In this document: positions 1 to 6,478 of the stretch, in pieces
Layout of the letters: every line of letters starts with the position of its first letter
Numbering within the stretch: the stretch's first letter is position 1
Assembly (NCBI GenBank): GCA_927911745.1
Contig: CAKMQF010000016.1
Coordinates: 1 to 10,558, forward strand
Source of the DNA: an uncultured Gemella sp.
Lineage (GTDB): Bacteria; Bacillota; Bacilli; Staphylococcales; Gemellaceae
Reading direction: 5' to 3'
Length of the DNA: 10,558 nt
Position numbers and translations under genes: made by a program
The notes under the pieces: model-generated
Seen by the model: only the letters and a program-made list of their open reading frames with translations
Database searches by the model: none
Told to the model about the DNA's origin: nothing

Positions 1-39
1 AGTAAATACAATATTGAATATTAATTTTTTATTTTATCG

Positions 40-68
40 TTGACAAATTAGAAAAAGTATATTAAAAT
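40..68 (+). promoter_or_regulatory. metK promoter (sigma-A type)
   Basis: A perfect -35 box TTGACA at 40-45 is followed, after exactly 17 bases, by TAAAAT at 63-68. Transcription would begin near 75, about 23 bases before the riboswitch, leaving a leader of about 240 bases ahead of metK. Confidence 0.8.
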
Positions 69-97
69 CTAATATGCTGATAAAAGAAATATAAATA

Positions 98-196
98 CTT
101 ATCAAGAGTGAGTGAGGGATAAGGCCCTATGAACTCCAGCAACCTAATCGATTGATTAAGGTGCTTTCCTTAGCAAAGTTTACTTTGAACGATGAG
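98..196 (+). promoter_or_regulatory. SAM-I riboswitch (S box) aptamer upstream of metK
   Basis: The conserved S-box core is present: TTATCAAGAG at 99-108, GAGGGAT, GGCCCTATGAA and CAGCAACC at 139-146 or just before it, then AAGGTGCT and the 3' closing strand. P1 pairs CTTATC (98-103) with GATGAG (191-196) through one G-U pair. P3 is a TAATC/GATTA hairpin, and P4 pairs CAAAGT (174-179) with ACTTTG (182-187). In this family, S-adenosylmethionine binding stabilises P1 and turns the downstream gene off. That suits metK, which makes SAM, so this is product feedback on synthesis. The antiterminator would be GATGAGGT (191-198) paired with ACCTTGTC (210-217), eight pairs that exclude both P1 and the terminator. 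Confidence 0.95.
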
Positions 197-206
197 GTAA
201 TAAATG

Positions 207-240
207 AAGACCTTGTCTATAAGATAAGGTCTTTTATTTT
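207..240 (+). terminator. Riboswitch-controlled terminator
   Basis: AAGACCTTGTCT (207-218) pairs with AGATAAGGTCTT (222-233) across a three-base ATA loop. This gives a 12-bp stem with one G-U pair, followed by a T-rich tract to 240. Its 5' arm (210-217) is also the 3' strand of the predicted antiterminator, so SAM binding upstream should decide whether this hairpin forms. Confidence 0.9.
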
Positions 241-314
241 ATAATTTAAAAGATATTAAGGATCTAGAGGAGATTTGTATTAATATCAGACAAAAAATAT
301 TTTAGGAGAAAGAA

Positions 315-1497
315 ATGAGCAAAACATATTTATTTACATCAGAATCAGTAACAGAAGGACACCCAGATAAAATCGCTGACCAAGTGTCAGATGCGATTTT
401 AGATGCGATTTTAGAGCAAGATCCATACGGACGTGTGGCTTGTGAAACTTGTGTAAATACAGGATTAGCAGTACTTGTAGGAGAAGTTTCAACAACAGCA
501 AATGTTGACTTCCAACAAATCGTGCGTGATACAATTAATGAAATTGGATATAATGATCCTAATAAAGGATATTCAGGTGATCATATTTCAGTACTTGTTG
601 GATTAGATAAACAATCTCCAGACATCGCTCTTGGGGTTGACAATTCATTAGAAACAAAACAACAAAAAGAAGAAAATGAAGTAGGTGCTGGTGACCAAGG
701 TCTTATGTTTGGATTCGCAACTAACGAAACACCAACATATATGCCACTACCAATTTATCTAAGTCAAAAACTTTCAAAACAATTAGCAGAAGTTAGAAAA
801 AATGGAACTCTTGCATACTTAGGCCCAGATGGAAAAGTGCAAGTAACAATCGAATACGATGTAAATCACAAAGTTAATAGAATTGATACAATCGTAGTTT
901 CTACACAACACGATGCAGATGTTACTCAAGAACAAATCCACGCCGATATTAAAAAATACGTAATTGAACCATGTTTAGATAAAGATTTATTAGATGAAAA
1001 TACTAAATACTTTATCAACCCAACAGGAAGATTCGTAATCGGTGGACCAGTTGGAGATGCTGGACTTACAGGACGTAAAATTATCGTTGATACATACGGT
1101 GGATTCTCTCGTCACGGTGGTGGAGCATTCAGTGGTAAAGATGCAACTAAAGTAGATAGATCAGGAGCTTATATGGCTAGATATATCGCTAAGAACATCG
1201 TTGCTAGTGGAATTTGTGAGAAAGCAGAAGTGCAATTAGCTTATGCAATTGGTGTAGCTCACCCAGTATCAATTTTTTGTTGAAACGTTCGGAACTTCAA
1301 AAGTTGACGAAGGGGATATTGTTAAAACTATTAAAGAAGAATTCCGTCTAACACCAAATGGAATTATCGAAACTCTAGATTTAAGAAAACCAATCTTCAA
1401 GAAAACAGCAGCTTACGGACACTTTGGACGTGAAGATGTAGAATTCTCTTGGGAAAGAACTGATAAAGTAGAAGCATTTAAAAAATTATTAAAATAG
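315..1497 (+). CDS. metK: S-adenosylmethionine synthetase MetK, with an apparent +1 frameshift near 1273-1278
   Basis: MetK makes S-adenosylmethionine from methionine and ATP in the cytosol. The start at 315 follows AGGAG at 304-308. The N-terminus has the family's [13 protein letters not shown] segment. [10 protein letters not shown] and [22 protein letters not shown] motifs follow, so the ATP- and metal-binding parts are present. The frame runs 322 residues to a TGA at about 1281. One base removed from the six-T run at 1273-1278 lets VAHPVSIF continue as [13 protein letters not shown] and on through GHFGRE to the TAG at 1495-1497. The repaired protein is 393 residues, the normal family length. 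The lost tail contains conserved C-terminal sequence, so a truncated product would probably be inactive. Because metK is normally essential, a base-calling error in the homopolymer is more likely than a real mutation. Regulation is by the SAM-I riboswitch upstream. Confidence 0.93.
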
Positions 1498-1504
1498 TAG
1501 TACT

Positions 1505-1540
1505 AAAACGTAGAATAGGTATAGCCTTATTCTACGTTTT
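1505..1540 (+). terminator. Terminator of metK
   Basis: AAAACGTAGAATA and TATTCTACGTTTT form a 13-bp stem that extends inward through GG/CC past one bulged T, with a short loop. The T-rich stretch TTTTATATTTTTA follows. It lies eight bases after the metK stop and closes the metK unit. Confidence 0.85.
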
Positions 1541-1548
1541 ATATTTTT

Positions 1549-1593
1549 ATACTAAGATGCAAATAATTACATAGAATATATACATTTTAGTAT
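1549..1593 (+). repeat. Imperfect inverted repeat after the metK terminator
   Basis: ATACTAAGATG (1549-1559) can pair with CATTTTAGTAT (1583-1593) over 11 positions including one G-U pair, around a 23-base AT-rich loop. It lies between the metK terminator and the predicted globin promoter. It could be an operator or a weak RNA hairpin, or it could be chance pairing in AT-rich DNA. Confidence 0.3.
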
Positions 1594-1631
1594 ATTATTC
1601 TGTAAAATTATATTTTTAGCCAGCATTTTAA

Positions 1632-1660
1632 TTGCAAAAATTTTATTAATGTAGTTTAAT
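1632..1660 (+). promoter_or_regulatory. Predicted promoter of the truncated-haemoglobin gene
   Basis: TTGCAA at 1632-1637 and TTTAAT at 1655-1660 are separated by 17 bases. This places the transcription start near 1667, about 45 bases before the ATG at 1712. The boxes are imperfect and the region is very AT-rich, so the call is moderate. Confidence 0.5.
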
Positions 1661-1711
1661 ATAAATAAGGACAAAAAGTGAAAAAAATATGAACAAATTG
1701 TGGAGGTAATT

Positions 1712-2070
1712 ATGAACCTATATGAACAAATAGGAGAAGAAAAGATTGATGAACTAGTTATGCATATGTATGACGATATTATACCAATGATGATAGAATC
1801 AATCTTTTATTTAATGATGGTTTTGATAAAATCAAAATAGAACAAAAACGATTTTTCAGATTATTCTTAGGACAGCCAGGTCATTCGATCTTTGCTACAC
1901 CTGATTTAAGAAAAAAACATATGAAACTACCTATTTCTATAAAAGAAGCAAAATATTGGTTAGAAGACTTTGAATTAGCTTTAGATAGAATAGATATAGA
2001 TCCTGCAATTAAAAAATTCTTTAGTCAAAAAATTAATTCTTTAACGATGCAAATGATAAATACAATTTAA
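1712..2070 (+). pseudogene. Group II truncated haemoglobin (YjbI/trHbO-like), with an apparent -1 frameshift near 1786
   Basis: The start follows a strong GGAGGT at 1702-1707. The N-terminus MNLYEQIGEEKIDELV is the standard opening of truncated haemoglobins. In the given frame translation stops after 42 residues at about 1838-1840. Adding one A to the AA pair at 1786-1787 opens one frame to the TAA at 2068-2070, giving about 119 residues, the usual size. The restored C-terminal part has FLGQPGHSIF, then LRKKHMKLPI, whose His is the expected proximal haem ligand. KYWLEDFELAL follows, with the Trp typical of group II proteins. The family binds haem and acts in oxygen or NO chemistry; the exact role here is unknown. 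The gene stands alone between a promoter and a terminator. The break may be a sequencing error, as in several other genes of this window, or true decay. Confidence 0.82.
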
Positions 2071-2075
2071 AAAAA

Positions 2076-2114
2076 GTAATCCCTCACTACTGAAGTCAGT
2101 AGCGAGGGATTTAT
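2076..2114. terminator. Bidirectional terminator between the globin gene and tetR
   Basis: AATCCCTC (2078-2085) pairs with GAGGGATT (2104-2111), and CTACTG pairs with CAGTAG inside it around an AAGT loop, with one A/C mismatch between the two stems. TTTATTT follows on the plus strand. The run of A at 2069-2075 becomes a T tract on the minus strand. It therefore serves both convergent genes. Confidence 0.85.
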
Positions 2115-2738
2115 TTATGCGACAACTTCGTCTTCATCCGATCTAGAGAATATTTCTCTTAGTGTCTCAGGAGAAGCAGTAGAAACAAATTTAATTGTAG
2201 ATTTTATATTATAAAGGAATGCTTCATCCTTGTGTATTCTGTTTGCAGTTAAGGCTCCTTGAATACTAGTGAATAACCACTCACTAACAGGATTACAAAC
2301 ATCTTCTGGTAGATTTCTATCGAATAATCCATCAGCAAGAAGTAAACGCCAATTTTCCAATATATCACTACATTTTTCAGCGATAATTGGTGATAATTCG
2401 GCAGTCTCCATAGCAAGTAGTGTTAGAGAGAAACCACTGCGTTTACATGCTTTACCTTTTGAAATAAAAAGATCAAAAACATTTGTTAAATACTCCTCTA
2501 AAGTCCCTAATTTCGGAGAAATTGTTTTAAATTCTTTTTTAACATTACTGTTAATTTTATCTAGTGCTTCTAGATAAATCTCATCCTTTCCTTTTGGAAA
2601 ATAATAATATACGCTTCCTTTAGGGGCTTTAGCTTTTTTAATGATATCCTGAACACTTGTCAGAGAATAGCCCTTAGTTCAAACGTTTTGGACAGTTGTT
2701 AAAATAATATTTTCTTTTACTTTATTATTTAACGTCAT
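2115..2738 (-). pseudogene. TetR-family transcriptional repressor (LmrA/YxaF-like), interrupted by an in-frame TGA at codon 20
   Basis: Read on the minus strand, an ATG at 2738 behind GGGAGTG opens a frame of 207 codons to the TAA at 2117-2115. It is broken only by TGA at 2681-2679. The N-terminal region is a TetR helix-turn-helix: after the TGA come TKGYSLTSVQDI, then KKAKAPKGSVYYYFPKGKDEI at residues 34-54. The KGS-YY-FPxGK pattern is typical of the LmrA/YxaF group, which represses efflux or quinone- and drug-responsive genes. The C-terminal ligand-binding half is intact. There is no frameshift, so one base change accounts for the defect. The TGA falls where TetR proteins often carry an aromatic or polar residue before the KGY segment, so a former TGG (Trp) is plausible. 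Without readthrough only the region from an internal ATG at 2411 could be made, and that lacks the DNA-binding domain. No obvious target gene lies beside it. Confidence 0.85.
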
Positions 2739-2772
2739 GTCATTCACTCCCTTGCTTTATTATTATAATTAT

Positions 2773-2801
2773 ATTATACAATTTTATGATAATAAAATCA
2801 A
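2773..2801 (-). promoter_or_regulatory. Promoter of the tetR gene
   Basis: On the minus strand, TTGATT (2801-2796) and a perfect TATAAT (2778-2773) are separated by 17 bases. Transcription would start near 2766, about 28 bases before the tetR ATG. Confidence 0.7.
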
Positions 2802-3009
2802 TATTCTATAACAAAAATTTAAAAAACACTTGAATATACAAATATAAAATTATCAATGATGGTAACGTATAATAGATAAATTTGATATAGTTAAGGTTAT
2901 CTGAAAATATAATAATATAAAAGATTATATTATAATAATCAGATTAAATTAAATGATATTTTAATAAAATATGGTATTGGAAAGTTTTAAGCTGATATCT
3001 TTGCAATAT
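2802..3009. other. AT-rich divergent spacer between tetR and psd
   Basis: No credible coding sequence is visible on either strand. An isolated TATAAT at 2868-2873 lacks a matching -35 box, and TTGATA at 2882-2887 lacks a well-placed -10. Two small palindromes occur: GATTAT/ATAATC within 2923-2940, and ATATTTT/AAAATAT near 2955-2971. Either could be a TetR operator or could be chance in such AT-rich DNA. I see no RNA gene or riboswitch. Confidence 0.4.
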
Positions 3010-3038
3010 TTGTATTTAATCGACTTTTATAGTAAAAT
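3010..3038 (+). promoter_or_regulatory. Possible promoter of the psd-yqe operon
   Basis: TTGTAT (3010-3015), a 17-base spacer and TAAAAT (3033-3038) give a plausible sigma-A promoter with a start near 3045. If so, the ATG at 3044 would lie at the transcript's very end and could not be the psd start. This agrees with the Shine-Dalgarno evidence for 3068. Confidence 0.4.
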
Positions 3039-3067
3039 ATAACATGATATTCAATAAGGAGACTGGT

Positions 3068-3844
3068 ATGTTAAAAAAGAAAATGTTTCAACTTTGTGTT
3101 GAATTAACTAATGGAAATATGAGTTCTAAAGCTCTTAAAAAATTAACTAAGTCTAATTTAAGTAGATTAATGATTCAACCTTTTGCTAAGGTATATGATA
3201 TTAATACAGAAGAAATCTTAGATGAAATTGATGATTTTAAAAATTTAAATGAATTTTTTATCAGAAAGCTACGACCTGATGCTCGACCAATTAATCAAGA
3301 AGAGGATTCTTTAGTGAGTCCTACTGATGGAGTTATTTCAGAAGTGGGAACTATAAGTGAAGATAGTACATTTATTGTGAAAAACCAAGTGTATAATGTT
3401 CAAACATTAGTCGGCGATAGTGAGTTAGCTGATAAATATAAAGATGGTACATATATTATAATATATCTAAGTCCAAAGAATTATCACCGTATTCACTTCC
3501 CTATGAATAGTCAGGTAAAGGATGCATATAGTTTGGGTAAATATTCATATCCAGTTAATAATCTTGGATTAGAATTAGGAGATAATATATTAAGCTATAA
3601 CTACAGACAAGTGTATAGACTTAATGGAAAAATAAATTATACATTAATCCCTGTAGGAGCTCAAAACGTTAATTCTATTATTCCGACGTATGAGAGTATT
3701 TATGTGAAAAAAGGAGAAGAGTTAGGGTACTTTGAGTTTGGTTCAACAGTAGTATTACTGTTTGAAAAAGATAACGTAATCTTAGAGGAAAACTTAGAGA
3801 ATAAAGAAATCAAGATGGGGGAGAAAATAGCTACTATTTTATAA
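3068..3844 (+). CDS. psd: Phosphatidylserine decarboxylase
   Basis: This enzyme decarboxylates phosphatidylserine to phosphatidylethanolamine at the membrane, using a pyruvoyl group made by self-cleavage. Start 3068 is chosen over the in-frame ATG at 3044 because AAGGAG (3056-3061) sits six bases before it; the protein is then 258 residues. The family landmarks are in order. NEFFIRKLRP lies at about 61-70. SPTDG at 84-88 carries the catalytic Asp87. NYHRIHFP follows with His140 and His143. GST at 225-227 is where cleavage between Gly225 and Ser226 would yield a small alpha chain with the pyruvoyl group. The gene heads a run of closely spaced genes, with yqeG 20 bases downstream. No phosphatidylserine synthase gene is in the window. 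Psd is not usually part of the Bacilli yqe cluster, so the linkage is unusual. Confidence 0.93.
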   Translation: MLKKKMFQLCVELTNGNMSSKALKKLTKSNLSRLMIQPFAKVYDINTEEILDEIDDFKNLNEFFIRKLRPDARPINQEEDSLVSPTDGVISEVGTISEDSTFIVKNQVYNVQTLVGDSELADKYKDGTYIIIYLSPKNYHRIHFPMNSQVKDAYSLGKYSYPVNNLGLELGDNILSYNYRQVYRLNGKINYTLIPVGAQNVNSIIPTYESIYVKKGEELGYFEFGSTVVLLFEKDNVILEENLENKEIKMGEKIATIL

Positions 3845-3864
3845 TAGGCTATTGATAAAGCAAA

Positions 3865-4437
3865 ATGGTACTAAAAAGATATTTTTCACCAGATGATTTT
3901 ATAGAAAAGTATGAGTTTATTGATGTTGAGTATATGAATATGCACAACAAGAAAGTTATTATTTCTGATTTAGATAATACTTTAATATCATGGGATAGTA
4001 AAAAAGATACAAAAGAATTGAACAAATGGCTAAAGAAGATGAAAAAAGCTGGTTTCGATATTATTGTTGTGTCTAATAATACTGAAGAACGTGTTGAGGA
4101 GTTCTGTAAAAAATTAAATCTACAATATGTAGCTGGAGCAAAAAAACCTTTGACAATTGGATTTAAAAGAGCTTTACAAAAATTAAATAGAAAACCTGAA
4201 GAAGCGATTATCCTAGGAGATCAAGTTTTAACTGATGTACTAGGCGCAAAAAGTTTCGGAGTTATGAGTGTACTAGTAAAACCTATATCTAAAACTGATG
4301 CATTCAAAACTAGAATTAATAGATTTTTTGAAGGGTTAATAATCCAAAATTTAACACGAAGAAAAAAATTCCCTAAAATGAAAAAAGTAGGGTATAGATT
4401 AAAACATAAGAAAGAAAATGGAGGCCATATTGAGTAA
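3865..4437 (+). CDS. yqeG: YqeG-family HAD phosphatase (Gep4-like)
   Basis: A 190-residue HAD-superfamily phosphatase. Motif I is DLDNT at residues 35-39 (nucleophile Asp35, general acid Asp37). Motif II is VVSNN around Ser70. The motif III lysine is in AKKP (Lys94). The acidic motif is ILGDQVLTD (Asp119, Asp124). The family is the bacterial relative of yeast Gep4, a phosphatidylglycerophosphate phosphatase, but the bacterial substrate is not settled here. The start has only a weak ribosome binding site. MVLKRYFSPDDF aligns with the usual YqeG N-terminus, and the 20-base gap after psd suggests partial coupling. The 3' end overlaps the yqeH start by eight bases. Its position directly after psd makes a phospholipid role more attractive, but that is inference. 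Confidence 0.92.
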   Translation: MVLKRYFSPDDFIEKYEFIDVEYMNMHNKKVIISDLDNTLISWDSKKDTKELNKWLKKMKKAGFDIIVVSNNTEERVEEFCKKLNLQYVAGAKKPLTIGFKRALQKLNRKPEEAIILGDQVLTDVLGAKSFGVMSVLVKPISKTDAFKTRINRFFEGLIIQNLTRRKKFPKMKKVGYRLKHKKENGGHIE

Positions 4438-5548
4438 TAAAGTTTATTGTATAGGTTGTGGTGTTGAGATTCAAAGTGAAGATCAGAACAAACAAGGTTA
4501 TTTACCAAAGAGTGTAGTAGAGAAAAGTATCGATGGCAATCTTGTCTGTAAAAGATGTTTTAGATTAAAAAACTATAATGAAGTATCTGATGTGCAACTT
4601 GGAGCTGAAGATTTCTATCAACTTATCAAAACACTATCAAAAAAAGATGCATTAATTGTAAAAGTAGTAGATATCTTTGATTTTTCTGGAAGTTGGATTG
4701 AAGATGTAGTTGATATTGTAGGAAATAATAAAGATATAGTACTTGTAGCTAACAAGTTAGATTTATTACCTAAATCAGTTAAACAAAATAAAGTGAAACA
4801 ATGGCTATTTAAGATGCTGAAAGCTAAGGGAATTAAAGTAAAAGATATTCTTTTAATTAGTGCGATAAAAAATCAAGGTGTTGAAGAAGCAGCAAGTCGT
4901 ATAGATGAATTACGAAATGGTAAAGATGTTTATATAGTAGGAGCAACGAATGTTGGTAAATCTACATTTATTAACAAACTTATTGAACTTACAACCGGGG
5001 ATAAGAATGTTATTACAACTTCTCACTTCCCTGGTACAACACTAGGAATGATAGAGATACCTTTAGACCGCGCTACTAGTATTTATGATACGCCTGGAAT
5101 TATACTGGATTATGATATAGCTCATTATCTTGATGCACAAAGTTTAAAATTAGTAATGCCTAAAAAAGAGATTAAGGCTCGCGTATTCCAGTTAAATGCT
5201 GAGCAAAGTTTATTCTTTGGTGGTATGGCTCGAATGGATTTTGTAGAAGGTGAGCGTCAAAGTTTCACATTATATGCATCTAATTTAGTAGAAATCCATC
5301 GTACAAAATTGAGTAATGCAGATCAATTATTTGAAAAGCACTTAGGAACATTATTAAAACCACCGTTTGAAGATAATATTTCTATTTTCAACAATCAAGT
5401 TAAGAAAAGTTTCACTATTGACAGTAGAAAGATGGATATTGTGATTTCTGGATTAGGATGGATTACTGTTAATAGCGATAGTGGATGTAAGATTGATATT
5501 CATGTACCAGAAGAAATCGAAGTATTTGTACGTGAATCGATAATATAG
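4430..5548 (+). CDS. yqeH: Ribosome biogenesis GTPase YqeH (circularly permuted)
   Basis: YqeH is a GTPase needed for assembly of the 30S ribosomal subunit. The likely start is TTG at 4430: GGAGG at 4420-4424 lies five bases before it and itself includes the G of the upstream in-frame ATG (4418). This gives 372 residues. The N-terminal zinc finger has CIGCG (Cys7, Cys10) and CKRC (Cys40, Cys43). The GTPase motifs come in permuted order: G4 NKLD at 108-111, G5 SAIKNQG near 144, G1 GATNVGKS at 171-178, G2 GTT near 203, and G3 DTPG at 220-223. A C-terminal domain of about 140 residues follows. The start overlaps the end of yqeG by eight bases, a sign of translational coupling. yhbY follows after 19 bases; aroE, which lies here in Bacillus, is absent. 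Confidence 0.95.
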   Translation: MSNKVYCIGCGVEIQSEDQNKQGYLPKSVVEKSIDGNLVCKRCFRLKNYNEVSDVQLGAEDFYQLIKTLSKKDALIVKVVDIFDFSGSWIEDVVDIVGNNKDIVLVANKLDLLPKSVKQNKVKQWLFKMLKAKGIKVKDILLISAIKNQGVEEAASRIDELRNGKDVYIVGATNVGKSTFINKLIELTTGDKNVITTSHFPGTTLGMIEIPLDRATSIYDTPGIILDYDIAHYLDAQSLKLVMPKKEIKARVFQLNAEQSLFFGGMARMDFVEGERQSFTLYASNLVEIHRTKLSNADQLFEKHLGTLLKPPFEDNISIFNNQVKKSFTIDSRKMDIVISGLGWITVNSDSGCKIDIHVPEEIEVFVRESII

Positions 5549-5567
5549 TAAAAGAAAAGAGGATAAG

Positions 5568-5868
5568 ATGTTAAAAGGAAAACAAAAAAGACAATTAAGA
5601 GCATTAGCTCATCATTTTATCACCAATTTTCCAAGTAGGTAAATCAGGTGTAAATAGTGATATGATTCAAGGAATTAGAGATGCGTTAGAAAAACGTGAA
5701 TTATTAAAAGTAAGTATTTTACAAAACTGTGAAGAAGATAAAGATGAGGTTGCTAAAATTCTATCTGAACGTACTTCATCTGAATTAGTTCAAGTAATTG
5801 GACACACTATTGTATTATACAAACAAAGCTCTAAGGAAAAGTATAGAAAAATAGAGTTGGTGAAATAA
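5568..5868 (+). CDS. yhbY: YhbY/YqeI RNA-binding protein (CRM domain), with an apparent +1 frameshift near 5615-5618
   Basis: YhbY is a small CRM-domain protein that binds RNA and associates with the large ribosomal subunit or its precursors. The start at 5568 follows AGAGG at 5558-5562. The opening MLKGKQKRQLRALAHH is typical. The frame then ends early at TAG/TAA around 5641. Removing one T from the TTTT at 5615-5618 restores LSPIFQVGKSGVNSDMI and continues without interruption to the TAA at 5866-5868. The result is 99 residues, the normal length for the family. The restored part includes the GKxG-type loop and the VQVIGHTIVLYKQS strand expected at the end of the domain. The frame on both sides of the break is well conserved, so a base-calling error is likely. 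nadD begins one base after its stop. Confidence 0.9.
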
Positions 5869-5869
5869 G

Positions 5870-6478
5870 ATGTCAATTGCGCTTTATGGTGGTAGTTTTG
5901 ACCCGATTCATATAGGTCATCTAATTACTGCCGAAACAGCACTAGATACTTATGATTTAGAGAAAGTTATTTTTATTCCTTCGTATATTACACCGTTAAA
6001 AGGTAGAGAACTTGAAGCTAGTGATAAAAATAGGTTTGAGATGACGAAACTAAGTACTAAAGGCAACTTAAAGTTTGAAGTAAGTGACTATGAAATATCA
6101 AATGAGGGTGTAAGTTATAGTTATAATACTGTTAAGTATTTTAGCGAATTGTATAAAAATGAAAAAATCTATTTTATTATTGGAACAGATAGAGCCAAAG
6201 ATTTAAAAAAATGGTATAATATAGTAGAACTAGCAAAACTTGTAACTTTTATTTTTGTTGCTCGTGATGAAGAGGATTTATATAATGTAGTAGAAGGGGA
6301 TGTTTTTTATAAATCTATTAATTACGAGATAATGAAATCACCGATAATTGAGATAAGTTCTAGTTTAATTAGGAAAAATTTAAAAAACAAGAAAAGTATT
6401 AATTATATGATTACTGATGAGTGTAGATCATATATAGAGGAGTTGAGTTTATATGGAATATCAAGAAATTCAAAATAG
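5870..6478 (+). CDS. nadD: Nicotinate-mononucleotide adenylyltransferase
   Basis: NadD transfers AMP from ATP to nicotinate mononucleotide, forming deamido-NAD, the penultimate step of NAD synthesis. The 202-residue protein has GGSFDPIHIGH at 7-17, the nucleotidyltransferase HxGH signature with His14 and His17. It also has FIIGTDRAKDLKKW from about 102, and the C-terminal ISSSLIR at 162-168 that contacts the ATP phosphates. The length is normal. The start lies one base after the yhbY stop (TAAGATG), so translation is probably coupled. Its own ribosome binding site is weak. The 3' end overlaps yqeK by 26 bases. The order yhbY-nadD-yqeK-rsfS-yqeM is the standard one in Bacilli. Confidence 0.95.
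   Translation: MSIALYGGSFDPIHIGHLITAETALDTYDLEKVIFIPSYITPLKGRELEASDKNRFEMTKLSTKGNLKFEVSDYEISNEGVSYSYNTVKYFSELYKNEKIYFIIGTDRAKDLKKWYNIVELAKLVTFIFVARDEEDLYNVVEGDVFYKSINYEIMKSPIIEISSSLIRKNLKNKKSINYMITDECRSYIEELSLYGISRNSK

Noticed and set aside
1268..1284. Programmed +1 frameshifting in metK
   Set aside because: The six-T run followed by a TGA could slip, but MetK is not known to use frameshifting, there is no stimulatory structure in view, and similar indels occur in four unrelated genes of the window.
2269..2577. A plus-strand frame of 102 codons opposite tetR
   Set aside because: It lies wholly antisense to the tetR frame, whose product matches a known family on the minus strand. It has no ribosome binding site and no recognisable domain.
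3044..3067. Upstream ATG as the start of psd
   Set aside because: It has no ribosome binding site, while AAGGAG is correctly placed for 3068. The predicted transcription start is at about 3045.
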